Shown piece by piece: positions 1-5,220 of a stretch of 5,798 nucleotides of DNA. The notes below the pieces were generated by a model, which did not search any database, was not told the origin of the DNA, and was given only the letters and a program-made list of their open reading frames with translations. Source of the DNA: an uncultured Peptococcaceae bacterium (lineage in GTDB: Bacteria; Bacillota; Limnochordia; Darwinibacteriales; Darwinibacteriaceae). Each line of letters begins with the position of its first letter. Positions within the stretch are counted from its first letter, which is position 1. Position numbers and translations under genes: made by a program. The stretch covers positions 1-5,798 of the forward strand of contig CALKAR010000311.1 in the NCBI GenBank assembly GCA_937988745.1, in the 5' to 3' direction.

Positions 1-837
1 CTGAATTCGTCCTTTGACTGGACCGGCATTCGCCAACCCTATCTGGTCGCAACCGAGAATGACAGCTTGAACGGTGTTTCGATGCTCTTCGGCCATCTCT
101 TAACCGGCAGAGCACAGGTCTTCTCTGATGTGCGTACTTACTGGAGCCCAGAGGCCGTGAAGCGGGTAACTGGCTATACACTGGAAGGTAAGGCAGCGAA
201 CGGTATCATCCACCTGCTTAACTCTGGTGCAAGTGCGCTGGACGGCACAGGCCAGCAGAGCGACGCCGATGGCAATCCAATCATGAAGCGCTGGTGGGAA
301 GTTACTCCTGAAGAAGCAGAGAAGTGCCTTGAGGCGACTCAATGGCGCCCAGCGAACCGGGAATACTTTAGAGGCGGCGGCTTTTCCTCGAACTTCAAGG
401 CCAGAGGCGGCATGCCTGTAACCATGACCCGGATCAATATCATTAAGGGCCTCGGGCCAGTTCTGCAGATCGCCGAAGGTTGGACTGTTGATTTGCCTGA
501 TGAAGTACACGAGAAGATCAATAAGCGTACCGACCCAACCTGGCCCACACTGTGGTTCGCACCGCGGATTGATGGCAAAGATGGCCCCTTCAAGGATGTT
601 TACTCTGTCATGAACTACTGGGGTGCCAACCACGGTGCAGTCAGCTACGGCCATATCGGTGCTGACCTGATTACGCTCGCATCGATGCTGCGCATTCCTG
701 TGGCTATGCACAACGTACCCTACGACCAAGTCTTTAGGCCTAAGGCTTGGGGTTCGTTCGGCGCAATGGATCCCCAGGGGGCAGACTACAGAGCCTGCCA
801 GAACTTCGGGCCGCTGTATGGGAAGTTGAAGAAGTAA
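1..837 (+). CDS. fucI: L-fucose isomerase, C-terminal half (5' partial)
   Basis: L-fucose isomerase converts L-fucose to L-fuculose (and often D-arabinose to D-ribulose) in the cytoplasm, using Mn2+. The frame is open from base 1, so the true start lies upstream; about 278 residues are present, against about 590 in the E. coli enzyme. The family's conserved blocks are clear: ATENDSLNG (about residues 17-25 of the fragment), FSDVRTYWSPEAVKRVTG, NGIIHLLNSGASALDG, EYFRGGGFSS, INIIKGLGPVLQIAEG, RTDPTWPTLWF, YWGANHGAVSYGHIGADL and GADYRAC. E19, D43 and H211 of the fragment have nearly the same spacing as the E. coli metal ligands E337, D361 and H528, so I assign them as the ligands. The end of the protein is intact. 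It is followed 23 bp later by a terminator, so it is probably the last gene of its operon. The family call is very secure. The gene's substrate in this organism (fucose or D-arabinose) is not settled by sequence. Confidence 0.96.
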   Translation: MNSSFDWTGIRQPYLVATENDSLNGVSMLFGHLLTGRAQVFSDVRTYWSPEAVKRVTGYTLEGKAANGIIHLLNSGASALDGTGQQSDADGNPIMKRWWEVTPEEAEKCLEATQWRPANREYFRGGGFSSNFKARGGMPVTMTRINIIKGLGPVLQIAEGWTVDLPDEVHEKINKRTDPTWPTLWFAPRIDGKDGPFKDVYSVMNYWGANHGAVSYGHIGADLITLASMLRIPVAMHNVPYDQVFRPKAWGSFGAMDPQGADYRACQNFGPLYGKLKK

Positions 838-860
838 GAAAGCAGAAAAACAGTCTTACT

Positions 861-888
861 GAGCCGCTCGTATGAGCGGTTCTTTTTT
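861..888 (+). terminator. Rho-independent terminator after fucI
   Basis: A 9-bp stem with one G-U pair (861-869 with 874-882) closes a GTAT loop and is followed directly by six T (883-888). It lies 23 bp after the fucI stop codon. On the reverse strand, a run of five T lies about 10 nt beyond the stem, so weak bidirectional action is possible. Confidence 0.9.
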
Positions 889-897
889 ATTCGTATA

Positions 898-915
898 GCT
901 GCTCGAGAGAGCGGC
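898..915 (+). other. Second hairpin with GAGA tetraloop
   Basis: A 7-bp stem (898-904 with 909-915, one G-U pair) closes a GAGA loop, which is a GNRA-type tetraloop if transcribed. It sits 9 bp after the T-run of the fucI terminator, and its arms resemble the terminator arms (GCTGCTC/GAGCGGC against GCCGCTC/GAGCGGT). The downstream sequence is only mildly T-rich, so it is at most a backup terminator. It may be a decayed copy of the first hairpin. Confidence 0.4.
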
Positions 916-1022
916 CCTATTTTGAGATTGACTAACAGCGATCGGTGACCTTGTCTCATCGCGGGAGGTCTTGCTTTTTTGATGGAGAAGAGAAATAGAA
1001 AAACTCCAGAAGTATATGGACG

Positions 1023-1030
1023 AAGGGAGG
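1023..1030 (+). promoter_or_regulatory. Ribosome binding site fixing the GTG start of the sce7726 gene
   Basis: AAGGGAGG lies 10 nt before GTG 1041. In this frame a TAG at 996-998 closes the reading frame, and no other ATG, GTG or TTG lies between it and 1041, so GTG is the only usual start available. I see no convincing sigma-A promoter in 916-1022. Confidence 0.7.
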
Positions 1031-1040
1031 CAGTGGTCCA

Positions 1041-1640
1041 GTGCTATATGATTGGCATATTAGACGCGCCCTAATTAGAATGTTTCGTTCCATACCGGAG
1101 TTTGACACAGAAGATACATATCTGATCGAAGAGTTGGATGTCTGCGGGGGCATTTCACGGATCGACATAGCCCTAGTCAATGGTATGCTGCATGGCTTTG
1201 AGATTAAGAGCGATCGTGACAACCTAGAAAGACTGCCGAGTCAGAAGGAAGACTACAACTGCGTCTTTGACACAGTGACCGTTGTTACTACGCAAACTCA
1301 TCTCGCAAAGCTTGATTCATTGATTCCAGAATGGTGGGGAATAATCAGCGCTGTAAAACATAGTGACGTACTTGAGCTATCAGTAGTCCGTCGACCGGGG
1401 TTGAATCCGTCCGTGAATGAGTTTAGATTAGCGCAGTTTTTGTGGCGGGATGAGCTCTTAGATCTATTACGGACTGAAGCAGGGATCACGACGGGTGTGA
1501 AATCCAAGACCAGGCGAGCCTTAGCACGCCTGGTGTGTGATAATTTATCCAGCGGTCAAATAGCAGAGTATGTCAGGACAGTCCTAAAGACTCGGCAAGA
1601 TTGGAAAGCTCGTCCACTACTACAGCTATGTGATGATTAG
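1041..1640 (+). CDS. sce7726 family protein, PD-(D/E)xK nuclease-like
   Basis: The 199-residue protein matches my knowledge of the sce7726 family, named after a Sorangium cellulosum protein encoded beside sce7725. Its function is not established. The N-terminal half has the layout of a PD-(D/E)xK nuclease core: an acidic stretch (E30, E31), a strand with D42 in RIDIAL, a second strand with E54-I-K56 in HGFEIKSD, and Q68 in a following helix (SQKEDY). A hydrophobic strand VTVVTT (residues 79-84) and PEWWGII (96-102) complete the fold-like part. The C-terminal part is helical and basic (KSKTRRALARL), possibly DNA-binding. There are no membrane segments or signal peptide. The start is GTG with a good ribosome site. 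The 3' end overlaps the convergent beta gene by 68 bp. Local AT content and rare-type codons (AGA, ATA, CTA) differ from the sugar genes, suggesting transfer. Nuclease activity is inferred from the motif only. Confidence 0.88.
   Translation: MLYDWHIRRALIRMFRSIPEFDTEDTYLIEELDVCGGISRIDIALVNGMLHGFEIKSDRDNLERLPSQKEDYNCVFDTVTVVTTQTHLAKLDSLIPEWWGIISAVKHSDVLELSVVRRPGLNPSVNEFRLAQFLWRDELLDLLRTEAGITTGVKSKTRRALARLVCDNLSSGQIAEYVRTVLKTRQDWKARPLLQLCDD
1509..1534 (-). terminator. Possible weak terminator of the beta gene, inside the sce7726 gene
   Basis: An 8-bp perfect stem (1509-1516 with 1527-1534, arms ACCAGGCG/CGCCTGGT) has a 10-nt loop. On the reverse strand it starts 39 nt after the beta-gene stop and is followed by CTTGGATTTC, a poor U-tract. 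It also codes for part of the sce7726 protein, so it may be chance. It is the only hairpin I found close downstream of the beta gene. Confidence 0.25.
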
Positions 1641-2613
1641 CACAATAGGCAACCCAATCTTGGTTGCTTCCGAGTCTCGTGCTTGAAGCCGAAATGTTAT
1701 AGATTTCATTATCTCCGTAGCTGAAATCTTTCCCATAGAAGTTTTTCGATGCTACAACCGTCTTTGCCATGTCTCGAGCAGAGACAATCCAGTCGCCTTT
1801 ATCCCAATCGCGTTTACCCTTATAGACAAGATAACTCTCTTTGGTTGTATACTTCACCTTCGGCAGAATCCGCCCTCCAACTTTTGAAAAGTCTATTTCA
1901 CTATCCGTGAATTTCGTTACACCGTAGTCGGAGAAAGCGATATTTTTGAGGAATGGAAGATGCTTATTCTCAGTCATAAGTTTCTCGAATATCTGCATAT
2001 CGTATCTGGGGAAGGAATCGCTAGAGCCACTTTGAACAGATCCTATATCAGTTGGAAAAGAAGAACTTCTGATAATGATCCGACGAAACCGAGATAATTC
2101 GGAACCAAAGCACTTCAAAAAGAACTTCAGTAGCGCATATCCTGTGTTGGCGTCTGCGCGTTGAGTCATTATACCAAGATCCAAGATTAGGTCAACTCGA
2201 GAGTCTTTAAATGATGCTGAGATGCGACGGAATATCTCCTGTTGATCGGGGCCTTCTATGTCTTCGGCAATGGGAATTGCGATTGCAACGATGTTTGTCT
2301 TACTGAAAGTTCTTATACTTGGTGCGCCGATGTTGCTAACATACAGTAAAGGTATTAGTTGTTTGCCTTTTCTATGAGCTTGGTTCAGGATTTCGATCAG
2401 CAATTCATTATCGTCATCGAGATGGATCGTATCAACAACTACAGGTCCCGGAAACGATGCCAATTCATCGACAAAGTCAGATGCTGAGACTTGGTTTATC
2501 ACTTCAATTATAGGTATGATTACCTGCTTCTGGTGATCATAGAGCTCTTTGAGTGCGGTTCGTTCACCGGCCTTCCATTTCAGCACGGGATAATAAAAGA
2601 TGGAAGTGGTCAT
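1573..2613 (-). CDS. Beta family protein (T4 beta protein-like, PF14350 type)
   Basis: The 346-residue protein shows the hallmarks of the 'beta protein' family, named after a phage T4 protein and related in appearance to sce7725 proteins: YYPVLKWKAGERTALKEL at residues 7-24, IIPIIEV at 32-38, LILDLG at 142-147, IIIRSSSFP at 179-187, FSDYG at 227-231 and a C-terminal NHHIAVVVDEL at 326-336. Repeated short hydrophobic strands alternating with helices suggest a TIM-barrel-like fold, which is inference. No catalytic activity is established for the family. There is no signal peptide or membrane segment. The ATG start at 2613 is preceded by AAAAGGAGG with 7-nt spacing, and a near-consensus promoter lies just upstream. 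Its neighbour is a convergent sce7726 protein, the kind of partner these proteins recur with. The last 22 residues, including the conserved NHH, are encoded antisense to the sce7726 C-terminus. The family call is firm; the role is unknown, with defence or conflict plausible. Confidence 0.88.
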   Translation of the reverse strand: MTTSIFYYPVLKWKAGERTALKELYDHQKQVIIPIIEVINQVSASDFVDELASFPGPVVVDTIHLDDDNELLIEILNQAHRKGKQLIPLLYVSNIGAPSIRTFSKTNIVAIAIPIAEDIEGPDQQEIFRRISASFKDSRVDLILDLGIMTQRADANTGYALLKFFLKCFGSELSRFRRIIIRSSSFPTDIGSVQSGSSDSFPRYDMQIFEKLMTENKHLPFLKNIAFSDYGVTKFTDSEIDFSKVGGRILPKVKYTTKESYLVYKGKRDWDKGDWIVSARDMAKTVVASKNFYGKDFSYGDNEIYNISASSTRLGSNQDWVAYCANHHIAVVVDELSNLAESLGLS

Positions 2614-2641
2614 AGCTAGGCCTCCTTTTGCTATTTCCTAC

Positions 2642-2670
2642 ATTATAGCACTTAAATTCAGAAAATTCAA
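2642..2670 (-). promoter_or_regulatory. Sigma-A promoter of the beta gene, extended -10
   Basis: Read on the reverse strand, TTGAAT (2670-2665) is separated by 17 bp from a perfect TATAAT (2647-2642). The -10 is preceded by TGC, an extended -10 arrangement. The predicted start of transcription is near 2635, about 22 nt before the ATG at 2613, leaving just room for the strong ribosome site. This indicates a separately and probably well expressed gene. Confidence 0.8.
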
Positions 2671-2789
2671 ATCAAAACACTCTATTTCTTTTGTTAAGGA
2701 GCCAGGGGGCCACTCAATTGGATCTGCCCTCCGTTTGTCACAAAACCTTTACATAAATGGTGCAATCATCAGAAGGTGTTAAACCATTG

Positions 2790-2818
2790 TTGACAAACAG
2801 ATATGTGAATGATATTAT
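2790..2818 (+). promoter_or_regulatory. Sigma-A promoter of the sugar ABC operon
   Basis: A perfect TTGACA (2790-2795) is followed after 17 bp by TATTAT (2813-2818), five of six consensus bases. The predicted transcription start is near 2825, giving a leader of about 159 nt before the binding-protein ATG at 2984. A promoter this close to consensus suggests control by a repressor or in the leader rather than by an activator. Confidence 0.8.
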
Positions 2819-2866
2819 AAATAAGAAGAAAAAATGAAGCGTGTTTTGAATCTTTTTTGACCAAGT

Positions 2867-2895
2867 CTGGGAACGATTTCAGAAATCGGTCCCAG
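2867..2895 (+). promoter_or_regulatory. 29-nt near-perfect inverted repeat in the operon leader
   Basis: Arms 2867-2879 and 2883-2895 pair at 12 of 13 positions, with one A/G mismatch at 2873/2889. The core, 2874-2888, is CGATTTC-A-GAAATCG, symmetrical around base 2881. It begins about 42 nt after the predicted transcription start. As DNA it looks like an operator for a dimeric repressor acting as a roadblock; as RNA it is a stable hairpin. It lacks a following T-run on either strand, so it is not an intrinsic terminator. The cognate regulator is not in the window. Confidence 0.55.
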
Positions 2896-2983
2896 GAAAG
2901 GTTTTGAAAGGAGTGGTAGGTCAAAAGGGGGCAGTTTCCGCTGGATGAAATGCTGAATAATAATCAATAAGGAGGAAAGATCC

Positions 2984-4267
2984 ATGAAAAGGCTACTCAG
3001 CCTGACTCTGCTTGTATCGCTGGCGTTTGCTGGTTTCGCTGGAGCCGCTATTGCTTCTACCACCACATTTGAGCTTTGGACATTTATTCCTCAACATGCA
3101 CGTTTCTTTGAAATCATGACCGAAAAGTGGAACGCGCTCAACCCAGATCGTCAGGTTAAGATCGAAGCAACAGTTCTGCCTTACGACGATATGCACAACA
3201 AACTCCAAATCGCTCTCCAATCTGGTGTCGGCGCACCTGATATCTGTGACGTAGAAATCGGACGTTTCCCCAACCTCTTAGTAGGTGAGCCGCAGCTCCA
3301 TCCTCTCAATGACGCTTTTGCTTCATATCTCAATGACATCGTACCATCCCGCCTTGCAATTTACTCCAAGGGCGACGTGATTTACGGAGCCCCTACCCAC
3401 GTTGGTGCCACAGTCGCATACTATGACGTAGGCCTGCTCGAGAGTGCCGGAATAGACTACCGCGAGATCGTAACCTGGGACGACTTTATCGAAGCTGGCA
3501 AGAAGCTGAAGGAAGTTCATCCCGACAAGCACATGGGTATTGCTGAAGCCTCTGCTAACTGGACATTAGCTGCCATGCTGACTCAGCAGGGTTCTGACTT
3601 CGTCGATGACAACGGACAGCCAACCCTCGATACGCCCGAAATGTTGCGGGCTGTTACTTTGATGCAGCAGATGGTAAAAGACGGTGTTATGACTACCTGC
3701 CCAGGCGGCCAGCCAGACACCGAAGAAGGTAAAGGCTTTGTCAACCAGGGCAACGTGGCCACTGTCATCATGCCTCTGTGGTTCATGAGCCGCTACGTAG
3801 ATGAGATTCCTGACATGAAAGGTAAAGTAGCTTTGGCTCCTGTTCCTGTATTTGAAGAAGGCATGCCTCGTTCCGTTGGTCTAGGCGGTACTGGTACAGT
3901 TGTCACCAAGTTCGCCAAAGATACCGAACTGGCCGCTGAGTGGCTGGCATACGTTAAGCTGTCTGAAGAAGCCAACCGCATGATTTGGGAGGACCTGGGA
4001 TTTGACCCCTGCAACACTGCTCTGTGGACTGACAGAGAAATGACCCACGATCCTAACAACCGCTACAACCAGTACTTCCTCAACAGCCCATTTGATGTAC
4101 TACTCGAAATCCAAGACGAGATCATGATGGTGCGCTCCACTGTGAACTCACCTGTCATCAACACCTATGTAGTAACTACCATGCTGAACGAGCTGTTTGA
4201 AGACCTCCTCGATCCTGCAGAAGTGATCGAAGACGCTCAGTATATGGTTGAGTCTCAGATTTTCTAA
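2984..4267 (+). CDS. Sugar ABC transporter substrate-binding protein (CUT1, family 1)
   Basis: This 427-residue extracellular protein would capture a sugar or oligosaccharide and deliver it to the two permeases encoded next. Residues 1-24 are a signal peptide: MKR, a hydrophobic core, then an AIA/S cleavage site. There is no lipobox cysteine, so it should be released by signal peptidase I rather than lipid-anchored. Family 1 features include FELWTFIPQHARFFEIMTEKWN (residues 29-50, first strand and helix), LPYDDMHNKLQIALQSG (65-81), GAPDICDVEIG (83-93), VTWDDFIEAGKKL (163-175) and GGTGTVVTKFAKDTELAAEWLAYV (301-324). The MHNKLQIALQSG...PDI.DVEIG signature recalls lactose/L-arabinose binding proteins (LacE/AraN type), but substrate is not proved. 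The ATG has AAGGAGG at 2969-2975 with 8-nt spacing. Transcription likely comes from the 2790-2818 promoter. A stable hairpin follows the stop, which often keeps binding-protein mRNA more abundant than permease mRNA. Confidence 0.93.
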   Translation: MKRLLSLTLLVSLAFAGFAGAAIASTTTFELWTFIPQHARFFEIMTEKWNALNPDRQVKIEATVLPYDDMHNKLQIALQSGVGAPDICDVEIGRFPNLLVGEPQLHPLNDAFASYLNDIVPSRLAIYSKGDVIYGAPTHVGATVAYYDVGLLESAGIDYREIVTWDDFIEAGKKLKEVHPDKHMGIAEASANWTLAAMLTQQGSDFVDDNGQPTLDTPEMLRAVTLMQQMVKDGVMTTCPGGQPDTEEGKGFVNQGNVATVIMPLWFMSRYVDEIPDMKGKVALAPVPVFEEGMPRSVGLGGTGTVVTKFAKDTELAAEWLAYVKLSEEANRMIWEDLGFDPCNTALWTDREMTHDPNNRYNQYFLNSPFDVLLEIQDEIMMVRSTVNSPVINTYVVTTMLNELFEDLLDPAEVIEDAQYMVESQIF

Positions 4268-4277
4268 GCAAGTTTTT

Positions 4278-4303
4278 AGGGAGAGGGGATTTCCCCTCTC
4301 CCT
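4278..4303 (+). other. Intergenic mRNA hairpin between binding-protein and permease genes
   Basis: A perfect 11-bp, GC-rich stem (4278-4288 with 4293-4303, arms AGGGAGAGGGG/CCCCTCTCCCT) closes an ATTT loop, 10 bp after the binding-protein stop. No T-run follows on either strand, so it should not terminate. Hairpins in this position commonly block 3'-to-5' RNA decay and raise binding-protein expression over the permeases. Its 3' arm also contains CTCCC (4298-4302), which could instead pair with GGGAG (4308-4312) of the next ribosome site. Confidence 0.8.
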
Positions 4304-4319
4304 GAATGGGAGGATACCC

Positions 4320-5219
4320 ATGAATCGCATCCGGTCTTTCTTATTTAATCAGAAGGTGGCGCCGTATGTATTCGTGCTGCCCTTTATCCTTACTTTCCTC
4401 ATCTTCTTTGTCTACCCGGTGGTTACTACCGTCCGTATGAGCTTTCAAGACATTCTGCCTGGGCAGGTAACTTGGGTTGGCTTAGGGAATTATCAGCGTC
4501 TATTAAATGACAGGGCATTCCGCACTGCGGTGAGCAACAGCCTGCGCTACATGGTTTGGACCTGCGCAATTCTGATTCCCATGCCCTTGATTTTAGCCTG
4601 TATGTTGAACAGCAATTCTATGGTTGGCAAGACATTTTATCGTGCAGTTTTATTTCTGCCTATTCTCACCAGTGTCGTTGTGGCCGGTACCATATTTCGC
4701 CTGATGTTTGGTGAGCTGCCGGGCTCATTGATGAACCAGTTCCGTGGTATCTTTGGTTTAGAACCGCTCAAATGGCTGAAACAGAAGGATACAGCTTTTG
4801 CGGCCCTGATTCTGCTCGCCTGCTGGCGCTGGACTGGGGTTAACATGGTTTACTACCTCTCAGGTTTAAACAGTATTCCCACTGAGCTATATGAATCGGC
4901 GGAAATCGATGGAGCGAATGCTTGGCAGCGTCTGCGCTATATTTCCGTCCCCCTTTTGAGGCCGGTAGTGATTTATGTACTTACGATTAGTATTTACGGC
5001 GGTCTTGCCATGTTTACTGAAAGCTATATGCTCTGGGCGGGGAACAACTCTCCCAAAGACATCGGGCTTACCATTGTGGGCTATCTCTACCGGACTGGTT
5101 GGGAGAGAAACCGCATGGGTTATGCTTCGGCGGTGGGCTTGGTGCTCTTGACCCTTACTATGCTGATCAACGTTGTTCAGCTGCGGCTGACTGGGGTCCT
5201 CGGAAGGGAGCGTGATTAG
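4320..5219 (+). CDS. Sugar ABC transporter permease 1 (MalF/LacF-like, CUT1)
   Basis: This 299-residue inner-membrane protein is one of two pore subunits of the importer. Six hydrophobic segments can be seen at about residues 14-37, 75-98, 107-129, 158-180, 213-235 and 267-289. The EAA loop that docks the ATPase is clear at 190-212: LYESAEIDGANAWQRLRYIS followed by VPLL, with the conserved DGA. The FVLPFILTFLIFFVYPV start and VGLGNY motif are typical of the first permease of CUT1 systems. I chose ATG 4320 because GGGAGGA (4308-4314) lies 5 nt upstream. The frame is open back to a TTG at 4248, but that would overlap the binding-protein gene, read through the hairpin and add 24 uncharacteristic residues. 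Length fits the family. The gene is cotranscribed with its neighbours; the next gene starts within 1 nt of its stop. LacF/AraP type is likely, substrate unknown. Confidence 0.94.
   Translation: MNRIRSFLFNQKVAPYVFVLPFILTFLIFFVYPVVTTVRMSFQDILPGQVTWVGLGNYQRLLNDRAFRTAVSNSLRYMVWTCAILIPMPLILACMLNSNSMVGKTFYRAVLFLPILTSVVVAGTIFRLMFGELPGSLMNQFRGIFGLEPLKWLKQKDTAFAALILLACWRWTGVNMVYYLSGLNSIPTELYESAEIDGANAWQRLRYISVPLLRPVVIYVLTISIYGGLAMFTESYMLWAGNNSPKDIGLTIVGYLYRTGWERNRMGYASAVGLVLLTLTMLINVVQLRLTGVLGRERD
5203..5210 (+). promoter_or_regulatory. Ribosome binding site deciding the TTG start of permease 2
   Basis: GAAGGGAG ends 10 nt before TTG 5221 but only 1 nt before an in-frame GTG at 5212, which is too close for use. 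The site lies within the last codons of permease 1, implying translational coupling of the two permeases. Confidence 0.55.
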
Positions 5220-5220
5220 G

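Larger units (their letters stand above)
2614..2983. other. Gene-free divergent regulatory region, 370 bp
   Basis: I see no gene here. A 60-codon open frame starting inside the beta gene (2600-2782) lacks a ribosome site and family resemblance. The stretch holds the beta-gene promoter firing left (2642-2670), the sugar-operon promoter firing right (2790-2818), and a leader of about 160 nt with an inverted repeat. The part between the promoters, 2671-2789, is otherwise unexplained. A short 6-bp inverted repeat (AATGGT at 2756-2761, ACCATT at 2783-2788) lies just before the rightward -35 element but is too short to trust. Confidence 0.75.

Noticed and set aside
100..729. 209-codon reverse-strand open frame
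   Set aside because: It lies wholly antisense to fucI, whose frame is strongly conserved. No ribosome site or family pattern was seen.
928..999. Promoter-like boxes upstream of the sce7726 gene (TTGACT 928-933, TTGCTT 971-976)
   Set aside because: None has a recognisable -10 hexamer at 16-18 bp spacing. I therefore leave the sce7726 promoter unassigned.
982..1074. 30-codon forward frame starting at ATG 982, ahead of and overlapping the sce7726 start
   Set aside because: The nearest purine-rich site, GGGAGG at 963-968, is too far away, and the peptide has no recognisable features. The GTG 1041 frame has a better site and clear family motifs.
1649..1667. 6-bp stem with 7-nt loop just after the sce7726 stop
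   Set aside because: It is short, not followed by a T-run, and lies in beta-gene coding sequence. Not credible as a terminator.
2600..2782. 60-codon forward open frame across the beta-gene start
   Set aside because: It starts inside the beta gene, has no ribosome site, and its sequence is the complement of a promoter region.
2834..2860. Eight-codon leader frame, MKRVLNLF, just before the inverted repeat
   Set aside because: It looks like the binding-protein start MKRLLSLT, but the DNA is not similar. The ribosome site is weak, and the following hairpin is not a terminator, so an attenuation leader is not supported.
4248..4319. TTG 4248 as the start of permease 1
   Set aside because: It lies inside the binding-protein gene, would translate through the hairpin and has no good ribosome site. 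ATG 4320 has GGGAGGA 5 nt upstream.
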